Assembly (NCBI GenBank): GCA_030524175.1
Contig: JAUNHC010000028.1
Coordinates: 1-64,000 of the forward strand
From: Eubacteriales bacterium
GTDB taxonomy: Bacteria; Bacillota; Clostridia; Lachnospirales; Lachnospiraceae
Reading direction: 5' to 3'
DNA length: 64,000 nt
Below, piece by piece: positions 33,256 through 41,429 of the stretch. Position 1 is the first letter of the stretch; every line of letters starts with the position of its first letter. Both the position numbers and the translations under genes were made by a program. The notes beneath the pieces were generated by a model. It had not been told where the DNA came from, did no database searches, and saw only the letters and a program-made list of their open reading frames with translations.

Positions 33256-34077
33256 ATGATTAAGAAGATAATTTTAATGGTATCTGCTATTCTGCTGGCG
33301 GGCACAGGTATGGCCGGCTGTTCCGTTCTGGAAAAAGGAATTGCGCAATATTCCAAAGACAAGGAAGAATGTATGCTGAATATTGACAATGTGACGCAGT
33401 TTACCTACAAAGGAGACAGCTATACCATTCTTGATGATACACTGTCCAATGCAGACCTTGGAGAGTGGACCGGCTATATCAGAAAACTTGCGGTCATAGA
33501 TGCAAACGGGAAGATCCTGCTTCAGCAGGACACAGAAAAAGCCACCTTCAAGACGTTGGCCGATATCGCCGATTCGGAACCGGACGCCGCCTATATCATT
33601 CCATTTTTAAATGTCTATACGGTAAAAGATGGAAATACGCAGGAGCTGATTGTTGACGCAAACGGAGACTATCACAAAGCTATCCTTAATAGCTCTGTTA
33701 CAGATAAAGATACTATTTTTCAATACAATCAGAAAACAGAGGCAACAGCAGAAGGGGAATTTACAATAAATCCGCAAAATTGTACACAGTTGCTATGCGG
33801 GGATAAAGTTTATCAGATAACAGATGAAACCGTTCCCTATGAAAATATTGGAGAATATATGGATATAATTGCTGAGTCCTATACCTTTGACAGTGAAACA
33901 AAATTACAAATTCCCAAAGAAGAATTAAATCATATTGATTGGAGCGGAAAAGAACAGAGCCAGCAAAAACGTGTCCAGTGGACAATCGGTGACATACGTG
34001 AAATCCCGGGCAAGGATACATCGGATTGCTTGGCGGTGGAAATAAATTCTCAATACCGGATAGCAAAGTGCCTGTAA
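33256..34077 (+). CDS. NisI/SpaI-type lantibiotic immunity lipoprotein, two-domain
   Basis: The 273-residue protein has a lipoprotein signal with lipobox MAGC (Cys 22) and two copies of one domain, about residues 40-135 (VTQFTYKGDSYTILDDTLSN) and 175-273 (CTQLLCGDKVYQITDETVPY). Two-domain lipoproteins of this form are the NisI immunity proteins that trap lantibiotics at the outer membrane face. Its promoter carries a nisin-type box, and it precedes a NisRK-like system and LanFEG-type exporter. AGGAGGG lies before the ATG. Confidence 0.82.
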   Translation: MIKKIILMVSAILLAGTGMAGCSVLEKGIAQYSKDKEECMLNIDNVTQFTYKGDSYTILDDTLSNADLGEWTGYIRKLAVIDANGKILLQQDTEKATFKTLADIADSEPDAAYIIPFLNVYTVKDGNTQELIVDANGDYHKAILNSSVTDKDTIFQYNQKTEATAEGEFTINPQNCTQLLCGDKVYQITDETVPYENIGEYMDIIAESYTFDSETKLQIPKEELNHIDWSGKEQSQQKRVQWTIGDIREIPGKDTSDCLAVEINSQYRIAKCL

Positions 34078-34136
34078 AATTTGCAAAATAAACTGTTGGT
34101 GCTACAATAGTACCGGACGGAAAGGAGGTGCATTTT

Positions 34137-34802
34137 ATGGCGAATATCCTTGCCATAGATGATGAAATTCCTATTTTGGAATTGATAAAAAGCGGACTGC
34201 AGAAAGACGGACATATTGTTTCCGCTTATTCGTCTGTTTCACAGGTTTCTTTAGAGCATTTAAACAAATTTGATCTGATTATGCTTGACGTTATGATGCC
34301 TGACACAGACGGATTTACATTCTGTAAAAAAATACGTTCCCTTGTGGACTGCCCGATTCTGTTTCTTACGGCTAAAACATTGGAGGATGATATCACTTTT
34401 GGCCTGGGCATAGGAGCTGACGACTACTTGACAAAACCATTCCGGATCGCTGAATTGCGGGCCCGTGTAAATGCCCACCTGCGGCGGGAAACCAGAGAAA
34501 AGCACAGCACGATTGTCTTTGAACATATTAAGATTGATTTGTCTGCGAAAGAAGTCCGGGTTGATGACAGCCCCGTAGCCTTTACAAAGAGTGAATATTT
34601 AATCTGTGAATACCTTGCTAATAACAGAGGACAGGTTTTTTCAAAAGAACAGATCTATGAGGCGATATTCAGTATTGACGGGGACAGCGATAACTCAACC
34701 ATTTCTACCCACATAAAAAATGTGCGGGCAAAATTTAATAAGATGGGGGTACACCCTATCGTTACAGTATGGGGGATAGGATATAAATGGGAACAAAGAT
34801 AA
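34137..34802 (+). CDS. NisR/SpaR-type response regulator 3
   Basis: The ATG at 34137, eight bases from AAAGGAGGTG, gives 221 residues. The receiver has AIDDEIP, phospho-Asp near 51 (LIMLDVMMPDTDGF), LTAKT and YLTKPF; the winged helix contains FTKSEYLICEYLA and ends GIGYKWEQR. It resembles regulators that control lantibiotic immunity operons and should bind the two TCT-N8-TCT promoters flanking it. It overlaps the kinase by 16 bases. Confidence 0.92.
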   Translation: MANILAIDDEIPILELIKSGLQKDGHIVSAYSSVSQVSLEHLNKFDLIMLDVMMPDTDGFTFCKKIRSLVDCPILFLTAKTLEDDITFGLGIGADDYLTKPFRIAELRARVNAHLRRETREKHSTIVFEHIKIDLSAKEVRVDDSPVAFTKSEYLICEYLANNRGQVFSKEQIYEAIFSIDGDSDNSTISTHIKNVRAKFNKMGVHPIVTVWGIGYKWEQR

Positions 34803-36160
34803 CGACGCTAAGAACCGCTTTTGTTAAATACCTTATTATGCTGATCGGTGGCCTTGGGCTGTCTGTGGTCATCCCCTTTCTGCTGTTTATGCTGCTCGCC
34901 AGTTTTGGGATAGTCAATTATGCAAACCAAAGTGAGGAATATGTGAAAGCCACAGCGCCTGTTCTGGCTACAGCCCCGGATTTCGCAGATGTGAAGAAAA
35001 ATATGCCTGTGGGCTGTGATTACCTTTTACTGGATAAGTCATACAATGTACTGGATACTACCTTAAATGAAAGTGACAGGAAAGCAGCATTAAGATATGC
35101 AGCAACTGGGTCAAAGTCTAAGACGGATGCCAGACAGTTTATGCTGATCACAAGGAAGGATGAGCTGCTGGTACTGCAGTATTATATTGGCTCACGTTTT
35201 ATAAATCCCTGGATGGACAAACATCTTCCCTCGCCGGAAACCATTCTGTATTTGACGATTGCATTAAACTGTGTTCTCGTTTGTGCGGTACTGACTCTTT
35301 ATTTTTCACAGAAGCTGAGAAAACAGCTGCGGCCTCTTTTTCACGCCACGGAAGAGATTTCATCACAGAACCTTGATTTTGAGATTGGCCAGTCAAATAT
35401 CAAAGAATTTGATGATGTCCTGCGTTCCTTCTCTGCTATGCGTGATAACCTGAAGAAGTCTTTGGAGCAGCAATGGACGGCGGAACAGGTCAGGAAGGAA
35501 CAGATTGCCGCTCTTGCACATGATTTAAAGACTCCTTTGACCGTAATACGGGGAAACATCGACCTGCTGGATGAAACCATCCTGGATGATGAGCAGCAGA
35601 ATTTTATAAAATATGCATCTCTCAGTGCGGAACAGATGGAAGCCTATATCAGGGCATTGATTGAACTATCCAGGGCATCAATGGCAGATGAGATATTTTT
35701 CGGGCAGGTTCCTTTTCTGGCATTCTGGGAAGATCTGTGCGGGCAGATACAGTCTCTTTGCAACCTGCGGTCTGTAGATCTTCAGACCAGCACGGATATG
35801 CTGCCGGAATACGTACAGGGCGACAGGATACTGATCGAACGTGCCGTGATGAACATTGTCAGTAATGCCCTGGATTTTGCACCTGAGAAAAGTGTTTTGA
35901 GGGTAAGCGTAAAAGGGGCGGGAGAATTACTTGAAATCAGCATAACAGACAGCGGACCGGGGTTCTCGCAGAAGGCATTAAAGCACGCCAAAGAGCTCTT
36001 TTTTATGGATGATGAGAGCCGGGGGTCCAAACAGCATTTCGGCATGGGATTATATATTGCCGCCCAGATTGTTGAGAAGCACCGGGGTAAGATGAGGATA
36101 GGAAATTCAGCTGTTACAAAAGGCGCGGAGGTGACGCTCAGTTTTCCGGCTGTTCAATAG
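34787..36160 (+). CDS. NisK/SpaK-type sensor histidine kinase 3
   Basis: The 457-residue kinase has two membrane helices (about 17-40 and 152-172) with an extracellular domain of about 110 residues, a HAMP-like linker, H-box AALAHDLKTPLTVI (His near 245), N-box NIVSNALDFA and G-boxes DSGPGFS and FGMGLYIAAQIV. The size and topology suit the NisK/SpaK group that detects lantibiotics directly. No lantibiotic structural gene is nearby, so it would sense peptides made by other cells. Confidence 0.9.
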   Translation: MGTKITTLRTAFVKYLIMLIGGLGLSVVIPFLLFMLLASFGIVNYANQSEEYVKATAPVLATAPDFADVKKNMPVGCDYLLLDKSYNVLDTTLNESDRKAALRYAATGSKSKTDARQFMLITRKDELLVLQYYIGSRFINPWMDKHLPSPETILYLTIALNCVLVCAVLTLYFSQKLRKQLRPLFHATEEISSQNLDFEIGQSNIKEFDDVLRSFSAMRDNLKKSLEQQWTAEQVRKEQIAALAHDLKTPLTVIRGNIDLLDETILDDEQQNFIKYASLSAEQMEAYIRALIELSRASMADEIFFGQVPFLAFWEDLCGQIQSLCNLRSVDLQTSTDMLPEYVQGDRILIERAVMNIVSNALDFAPEKSVLRVSVKGAGELLEISITDSGPGFSQKALKHAKELFFMDDESRGSKQHFGMGLYIAAQIVEKHRGKMRIGNSAVTKGAEVTLSFPAVQ

Positions 36161-36232
36161 TTCGCCGGCCATCCATTCTGACTGTGACGGGGAAGGTGAG
36201 CCTTAAATGATATGGCATGATTTTTTTGTGAA

Positions 36233-36266
36233 TCTTTATGAAATCTTCAAATATGCCCTGTAGACT
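36233..36266 (+). promoter_or_regulatory. nisin-type TCT-N8-TCT promoter 2
   Basis: TCT at 36233 and 36244, then 14 bases to TAGACT (36261-36266). Sequence from the repeats through CCCTGTA is nearly the same as promoter 1. Confidence 0.75.
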
Positions 36267-36293
36267 ATCCTTTAGATTAACAAGAAAGGATAG
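36265..36293 (+). promoter_or_regulatory. hairpin enclosing the lanF ribosome site
   Basis: CTATCCTTT (36265-36273) is perfectly complementary to AAAGGATAG (36285-36293), which contains the Shine-Dalgarno AAAGGA of the gene at 36300. The 9-bp stem begins close to the predicted transcript start and could lower translation. Confidence 0.5.
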
Positions 36294-36299
36294 ACAGCT

Positions 36300-37004
36300 A
36301 TGAAAACAATATTAAAAACAGATGCGCTCTGTAAAAAATTCAAAGGACAGATGGCGGTGGAACAGGTGTCACTCCATGTAGGAGAGGATACTGTATACGG
36401 ACTTCTGGGACCAAACGGGGCAGGTAAGTCAACCATATTAAAAATGATCACAGGTATCTTAAAACCAACTTCCGGAACCATTCAATTTGAAGATCATGTC
36501 TGGAGCAGAAACGATCTGAAACAGATCGGTGCCCTGATTGAGACTCCGCCGCTCTATGAAAACCTCACAGCTTTTGAAAACTTAAAGGTACGGTCTGCAC
36601 TCCTGGGGCTGCCGGATAACCGGATACAGGAAGTGCTTGAGACAGTTGGACTGCCGGATACAGGGAAAAAACGGGCAGGCCAGTTCTCGCTTGGGATGAA
36701 ACAGCGTCTTGGGATCGCTATTGCTATCTTAAACGATCCCCGGTTATTGATCCTGGATGAGCCGACAAATGGACTCGACCCCGTCGGTATAGAAGAACTC
36801 CGGGAATTGATCCGTTCTTTTCCTGCCAGAGGGATCACGGTGATTTTGTCCAGCCATATTCTCACGGAAGTCCAGCAGGTAGCTGACCGCATCGGGATCA
36901 TATCTGATGGTATGTTAGGGTATGAAGGGGAGCTTCATACAAGTGAAAATCTTGAAGAGTTATTTATGGGCGTCATCCGCAAAGGGGCAAGGAGGGAATA
37001 CTAA
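36300..37004 (+). CDS. lantibiotic-protection ABC ATPase (LanF type)
   Basis: The 234-residue ATPase has Walker A GPNGAGKST (about 40-48), signature FSLGMKQRLGIAIAIL, Walker B LLILDEPTNGLDP and a switch His in LSSHIL. The subfamily with the GVIRKGARREY-type tail serves lantibiotic self-protection exporters, where it powers return of membrane-bound peptide to the outside. The stop abuts the start of the first permease with no gap. Confidence 0.9.
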   Translation: MKTILKTDALCKKFKGQMAVEQVSLHVGEDTVYGLLGPNGAGKSTILKMITGILKPTSGTIQFEDHVWSRNDLKQIGALIETPPLYENLTAFENLKVRSALLGLPDNRIQEVLETVGLPDTGKKRAGQFSLGMKQRLGIAIAILNDPRLLILDEPTNGLDPVGIEELRELIRSFPARGITVILSSHILTEVQQVADRIGIISDGMLGYEGELHTSENLEELFMGVIRKGARREY

Positions 37005-37745
37005 ATGATCTATATGCAGTCTGAAAATCTGAAACACAAACGTACTTTTGTAACGAAATTAATCATCCTTGCACCAGTGGTTACTGTGCTTATGAATATA
37101 TTTGCTCCCCTTTGGTTCCAGATCAATTCGTTTAATTGGTGGTATGTCCTGCTTTATCCCGGATTCCTTACCCTGCTCTGCGCTTTGATAGAACAACGGG
37201 ACAGCGGAAAATTAAAATACCGGGCGGTTTTTCCACTTCCGGTCTCCTTAACCAAAGTCTGGAAAGCAAAGATTGGCATGTCCGGAATATATTTGGTTTT
37301 GGGAAATCTGCTTTTCCTTGCACTTAACCTGGCAGGCGGTTTTACAATTCTGATGGTTCATGAACTACCGCTTACAGTGGGTGTTTGGCAGACGGCAGCC
37401 GGTGTCATCTGCATCATCCTTGTCAGTTTGTGGGAAGTGCCCTTATGTCTGTGGGTTTCAAACCGGCTGGGTATATTTTTTGCTGTATTTTTAAATGTTG
37501 GAGTCGGGAGCGTCCTGGGGATTTTTATGGCGACTTCAAATCTATGGGTCATCTGCCCGTATAGCTGGGTTCCCCATTTAATGATCTATGTGCTGGGAAT
37601 TTTACCAAACGGAGAGCCGGTGGCAGGAGGCGGTAAGCAAATACCATATATGACGATTCTTTTTACTGTATTGTTTGCTTTGCTGTTCTTTGTGATATTA
37701 ACGAACCTTTCGGCACAGAAGTTTGAAAGACAGGAGGCGAAGTAA
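37005..37745 (+). CDS. lantibiotic-protection ABC permease (LanE/MutE type)
   Basis: The 246-residue membrane protein opens with a cytoplasmic SENLKHKRTFVTKLI segment and six helices, a layout seen in MutE/EpiE/SpaE permeases of lantibiotic immunity exporters. It carries the conserved region LIEQRDSGKLKYRAVFPLPV linking helices 2 and 3. It starts directly after lanF behind GGAGGGAA. Confidence 0.85.
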   Translation: MIYMQSENLKHKRTFVTKLIILAPVVTVLMNIFAPLWFQINSFNWWYVLLYPGFLTLLCALIEQRDSGKLKYRAVFPLPVSLTKVWKAKIGMSGIYLVLGNLLFLALNLAGGFTILMVHELPLTVGVWQTAAGVICIILVSLWEVPLCLWVSNRLGIFFAVFLNVGVGSVLGIFMATSNLWVICPYSWVPHLMIYVLGILPNGEPVAGGGKQIPYMTILFTVLFALLFFVILTNLSAQKFERQEAK

Positions 37746-37747
37746 CT

Positions 37748-38491
37748 ATGCGGTCAGTGATACGGTGTTTGAAAGCAGAATTTTTTAAATGCAGGCACAG
37801 TGCACTTCTATATATTCATGTAGTGGTTCCTGCTCTGGGGGCTGTTATCTTTGCTTCATATTTCAGAATATCCGGCTGGGATGCAGCCACAAAGATCAGT
37901 GCCTATCTGGAGGCTTTAGCGATAGCGCTCCCCTTTCTGATCGGTATCATTGTGGGGACAGTCACACAGAGTGAATATCAGGCAGGGCATTATCAGCTTA
38001 TCCTTGGTACAATCCCTTCCCGCTTGGCAGCCTATGTTGGAAAATTAGGGATTCTGTTTATTGGATTTATGGGAGCAATCATACTGGCGCTGGGCATTTT
38101 TTATAGTTTATATCAAACGGGCTCCTATACCCTGTATTTACGGGCAGGCGGCCTGCTGGCATTAACGGCATTTCCCATATACATGATCCATCTCTTTATC
38201 GGCATGAATTTTGGTAAAGGTGCATCTATGGGGATGGGGATTGCCGGGAGCCTGGTCACAGCACTTATGATAACGGGCATGGGGGATGCGGTATGGAAGT
38301 ACATCCCCTGGGCATGGGGAGCACGGTTTATGGATTACATGGTGCTTGCGTGGAATAGGCCGGCTTTGTTTCAGCAGATGAAATCTGAATTTATGAGTGG
38401 CATATGGATTACTGTAATATGCGCAGGAAGCCTGTTTATTGCCAGCCTGGCATGGTTTCGATATTGGGAAGGCGGAAAAGAAAATGATTAA
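37748..38491 (+). CDS. lantibiotic-protection ABC permease (LanG/MutG type)
   Basis: The 247-residue partner permease has an N-terminal RCLKAEFFKCRHSALLYIH segment and six helices, matching the MutG group. It follows LanE by two bases and overlaps the next lipoprotein gene by eight. Together with LanF and LanE it forms a complete three-part exporter. Confidence 0.85.
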   Translation: MRSVIRCLKAEFFKCRHSALLYIHVVVPALGAVIFASYFRISGWDAATKISAYLEALAIALPFLIGIIVGTVTQSEYQAGHYQLILGTIPSRLAAYVGKLGILFIGFMGAIILALGIFYSLYQTGSYTLYLRAGGLLALTAFPIYMIHLFIGMNFGKGASMGMGIAGSLVTALMITGMGDAVWKYIPWAWGARFMDYMVLAWNRPALFQQMKSEFMSGIWITVICAGSLFIASLAWFRYWEGGKEND

Positions 38492-38849
38492 AAAGCGTTT
38501 ATCGGTATTGCTTTTATTGTTTGGTGTAATTACATTAGCGGCATGTGGAGCATTGCAGGATACAGCAAAAAAGAATAAAGAACTTAATGAAATTTTGCCT
38601 TATTATGAACTCAATACATCTAATTATAATGAGATTGCCTATCAAGGAAGAATCTATAAGATAACAGAGGCATGCCTGGACAGAACTGAACTGCAAAAGG
38701 AAATCGGTCAGATTTCCAAAAATTTGAAGGATGCGGAAGGTAACGAGATCAGGTTTGGCTATGTATACCGCATTAAGAAAACGGATGAAAATGATTCCGT
38801 TGCTGTTAACATGAACAATGAATATCGGCAAGCACTCATTGACCGGTGA
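38484..38849 (+). CDS. NisI/SpaI-type lipoprotein, single-domain
   Basis: The ATG at 38484 gives 121 residues with signal and lipobox LAAC (Cys 21). The mature part has one copy of the domain found twice in the protein at 33256 (YNEIAYQGRIYKITEACLDR aligns with VTQFTYKGDSYTILDDTLSN). It ends the exporter operon. The cassette therefore carries a double-domain and a single-domain immunity lipoprotein under separate promoters with the same box. Confidence 0.75.
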   Translation: MIKKRLSVLLLLFGVITLAACGALQDTAKKNKELNEILPYYELNTSNYNEIAYQGRIYKITEACLDRTELQKEIGQISKNLKDAEGNEIRFGYVYRIKKTDENDSVAVNMNNEYRQALIDR

Positions 38850-38972
38850 TGAAACTGCCATAAGTGTCCAAAAGGATAGTAACTGTCAAAAATGTGCGTT
38901 CTTGTTAAGCGGTATCCTTTATGCTATTTTGAGAATGGTAAAAAGAAACACATTGGAAAGGATGGGAATGAT

Positions 38973-39782
38973 ATGATCATAGACAGTCATCAGCACATCA
39001 TGATACCTGCAGATCTGCAGCTGCAAAAAATGGATGAGAGCGGTATTGACCAGGCGGTGCTATTTGCCACTGCGCCACACCCAGAAAAGGCAGAGGGATT
39101 AGAGGATTTAAAAAAAGAAATGGCAGCGCTTAACCAGATACTTGCAGGAAGCAATACAAAAGAAGCAAATATGTACAGGATGCAGAAGAATATCGCGGAG
39201 CTGGTACAAAGAATCCGGGAGTATCCGGACCGGTTCCGGGGATTTGGCCCTGTGCCATTCGGGCTTTCCATACAGGAAACCGATGATTGGCTGGAGCAGC
39301 ACATTATCGGAAACGGGTTCTGCGGAGTCGGTGAATTTACTCCGGGAACAGAGGCGCAGATCCGGCAGCTTGAAACTGTTTTTCAAGGGATCAGTGCATA
39401 TTCAGGGATACCAATATGGATACATACGTTTTCCCCTGTTACGCTGCCGGGGCTTCAGATCCTGATGGAAATATGCAGGAGATACCCTAAAGTCCCGGTC
39501 ATTTTTGGACATATGGGTGGAACTAACTGGATGGAAGTAATCGAATTTGCAAAGGAACAAAGAGAGGTATATCTGGATTTATCCGCAGCATTTGCTTCGA
39601 TTGCTACAAAAACTGCTATTCATGAGCTTCCGGAGCGCTGCCTGTTCAGCTCGGATGCTCCTTATGGAGAACCTTATTTATACCGTCAGCTTGTGGAGTT
39701 TGTGAGTCCTGATCCAGAGGTTGCTGCACTTGTCCTGGGGAAGAATATGGAGAATTTATTGATGAACTCATATTTAGGATAA
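38973..39782 (+). CDS. amidohydrolase family metal-dependent hydrolase
   Basis: The 269-residue TIM-barrel protein has metal-binding motifs IIDSHQHIM at the start, IWIHTF, VIFGHMGG and LFSSDAPYG, fitting the amidohydrolase-2 group (PF04909-type). Many are decarboxylases or hydrolases of carboxylic acids; substrate unknown. The ATG at 38973 has GGAAAGGA upstream; the longer frame to 38892 lacks support. It stands alone and is probably unrelated to the lantibiotic genes. Confidence 0.88.
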   Translation: MIIDSHQHIMIPADLQLQKMDESGIDQAVLFATAPHPEKAEGLEDLKKEMAALNQILAGSNTKEANMYRMQKNIAELVQRIREYPDRFRGFGPVPFGLSIQETDDWLEQHIIGNGFCGVGEFTPGTEAQIRQLETVFQGISAYSGIPIWIHTFSPVTLPGLQILMEICRRYPKVPVIFGHMGGTNWMEVIEFAKEQREVYLDLSAAFASIATKTAIHELPERCLFSSDAPYGEPYLYRQLVEFVSPDPEVAALVLGKNMENLLMNSYLG

Positions 39783-39950
39783 GTGTTAAACATTACAGAA
39801 ATGTAAGGCTAAAAAGATTGCTATCTTTTTATACCGATGTTATACTTTTTATGAGCAATGGGGCCAAAATCCTGTTGCTCTTCTGCTTTTTTATAGGAAT
39901 CAGGACACTGGAATCACTTAGACTTCACGGATACAAAGGGGATGATGAGA

Positions 39951-40124
39951 ATGAACGTACCTGAAAAATACGACAGGGAATCTTTTCTGGAAAGAGCGAT
40001 TGGATATTTATGTACCGGAGTTATGGCGGCATTGTGTGTTCTCTGGGGATTGGTACTGTTGGTGCTTTATCTTCTGTTTCTCATAGTGTTTCATTGTGTC
40101 CGGCTTTTTGATCCTGAAGGATAA
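39951..40124 (+). CDS. 57-residue membrane protein
   Basis: A short protein with a charged N-terminus (VPEKYDRESFLERAIGYL) and one or two hydrophobic helices (TGVMAALCVLWGLVLLVLYL onward). The ATG at 39951 is nine bases from AAAGGGG, which favours it over ATGs at 39942 and 39945. No family is recognised. It ends 65 bases before a terminator. Confidence 0.55.
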   Translation: MNVPEKYDRESFLERAIGYLCTGVMAALCVLWGLVLLVLYLLFLIVFHCVRLFDPEG

Positions 40125-40189
40125 GGAATCTTCACTGATATTCAAGGTATATTATAAAAGTGTGTGGAATCGAATAAAGATTTGAAAAG

Positions 40190-40225
40190 AAGCCCGAAGC
40201 TTAAAATGTTTCGAGCTTTCTTTTT
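40190..40225 (+). terminator. rho-independent terminator
   Basis: AAGCCCGAA (40190-40198) pairs with TTCGAGCTT (40210-40218), followed by TCTTTTT. Confidence 0.7.
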
Positions 40226-40289
40226 GCGCGATACATCTTAAAGACGCAAAGCGTCTGTAAGAGCCTAGCCAATACAAAGCAAACAAGAT

Positions 40290-40304
40290 ACTATGTTACA
40301 TAGT
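40290..40304. promoter_or_regulatory. palindromic operator before XRE gene
   Basis: ACTATGTTACATAGT is a perfect 7+1+7 palindrome ending 37 bases before the XRE start at 40342. It is a likely autoregulatory operator. Confidence 0.55.
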
Positions 40305-40341
40305 AACAATCAGCACACAAAAATGACTGGGATGGATTACT

Positions 40342-40674
40342 ATGGGCGATAGAGTATTGGGTAAAAAAATAAATTATGTCAGAAAACAGAAGAAAATGAC
40401 TTCGGAAAAACTTGCAGAGCTGTGTGACGTCAATGCGGGGCATATCCGGCAGATTGAAGCGGGAACCCGTCTTCCCAGCTTCAGGCTCTTTGTCGAGATC
40501 TGCAATAGTTTGATGGTATCTCCAAATTATCTGTTGGAACAGGAGCTTATTGCCTCTGAAGACCATGAGGGAAAATACAAAAGTATATTTCAGAAAGTAA
40601 AAAAGCTGACTCCGGATCAAATCGAGACTTTGGATTATTTATTGGATGCGGTTATAAAAAAGAACGGGATTTGA
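40342..40674 (+). CDS. XRE-family transcriptional regulator
   Basis: The 110-residue protein has a Cro/C1 helix-turn-helix in residues about 8-62 (YVRKQKKMTSEKLAELCDVN, then GHIRQIEAGTRLPSF). The C-terminus (KLTPDQIETLDYLLDAV) is a short helical dimerisation part common in Clostridial single-copy regulators. The palindrome at 40290 is the likely operator. Confidence 0.88.
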   Translation: MGDRVLGKKINYVRKQKKMTSEKLAELCDVNAGHIRQIEAGTRLPSFRLFVEICNSLMVSPNYLLEQELIASEDHEGKYKSIFQKVKKLTPDQIETLDYLLDAVIKKNGI

Positions 40675-41053
40675 CTTTGTAGGTCAAATCCTATTTTTAA
40701 CTTTTCTAATAGAGTAATGACGATTCAGGGTGGACAGCAAGCGAGAAGTATTGTAACATTATAGCGTACAAAACATCATACAGCATACAAAGGAGGGATT
40801 ATGTCATGGTATTTAACAGTACGTTTGCTGAAAAACTATAGTTTAAGCTGCCGGCTATATGGTAATTAACAAAAAATGTAAGTGATTTTGTTACGGTAAA
40901 TATGAACTGTAACTTTTACAGAGGCACTACTCTTATTTTTTTACCCTGATACTACTAAATATAGTTAAAATAATATATGGTACTGAAAACTGATATATTT
41001 ACCGCTTAAAGGTTAAAATAGAATCAGTCTATTTAATAACGAGGTGCCATATT
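40675..41053. other. intergenic region with a short peptide frame
   Basis: About 380 AT-rich bases. The only supported item is a 22-codon frame at 40801-40869 with a strong ribosome site, listed separately. The segment before 41054 carries AT-rich words that would include the promoter of the next XRE gene. Confidence 0.4.
40801..40869 (+). CDS. possible 22-residue peptide gene
   Basis: AAAGGAGGG lies three bases before the ATG at 40801, one of the best ribosome sites in the window. The frame encodes a basic, partly hydrophobic peptide (SWYLTVRLLKNYSLSCRLYG) and stops at TAA 40867. It could be a real microprotein or the 5' end of a gene destroyed by deletion. Confidence 0.35.
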   Translation: MSWYLTVRLLKNYSLSCRLYGN

Positions 41054-41377
41054 TTGAACAGTAACTATATTATCAAACGCATTGATGAATTATGCGAGCA
41101 AAAGCATATGACCCAGTATGAACTCTCAAAGCGGGCAGGCATGACACAATCCTCACTGTCAAACCTGATGAACAGAGGCTGTATGCCCCAAATAAATACC
41201 CTTGAGAAAATTTGTACTGGCTTCGGTATTACTCTTTCGCAGTTTTTCAACAGAGAAGGCGGCTTTCCGGATTTATCAGAGGAACAGCTGGAAGTGCTGC
41301 AGGAATGGGAAACCTTATCTGCGAAAGAAAAGCCGGTAGCGAGGAAGATGCTGAAAAATATCAAGGAATTAAGATAA
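41054..41377 (+). CDS. XRE-family transcriptional regulator
   Basis: This 107-residue protein starts at TTG 41054, seven bases from GAGGTG. The helix-turn-helix (EQKHMTQYELSKRAGMTQSS, then LSNLMNRGCMPQINTLEKI) is followed by a C-terminal LSAKEKPVARKMLKNIKEL segment typical of this short group. It precedes the gene at 41430 with a weak terminator between. Confidence 0.88.
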   Translation: MNSNYIIKRIDELCEQKHMTQYELSKRAGMTQSSLSNLMNRGCMPQINTLEKICTGFGITLSQFFNREGGFPDLSEEQLEVLQEWETLSAKEKPVARKMLKNIKELR

Positions 41378-41381
41378 AAGA

Positions 41382-41410
41382 GATAGCCTTTGGAAAGGTT
41401 ATCTTTTTTT
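41382..41410 (+). terminator. rho-independent terminator / leader hairpin
   Basis: GATAGCCTTT pairs with AAAGGTTATC (one G-U) across a minimal loop, then TTTTTTT. It ends 20 bases before the start at 41430 and may attenuate that gene. Confidence 0.7.
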
Positions 41411-41429
41411 ATTGCAAAGGAGAACGATT

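Noticed and set aside
32985-33263. 92-codon frame before the NisI-type gene, considered as a lantibiotic precursor
   Set aside because: It has no ribosome site, no leader/core pattern with a Ser/Thr/Cys-rich end, and it overlaps the regulated promoter and the lipoprotein start.
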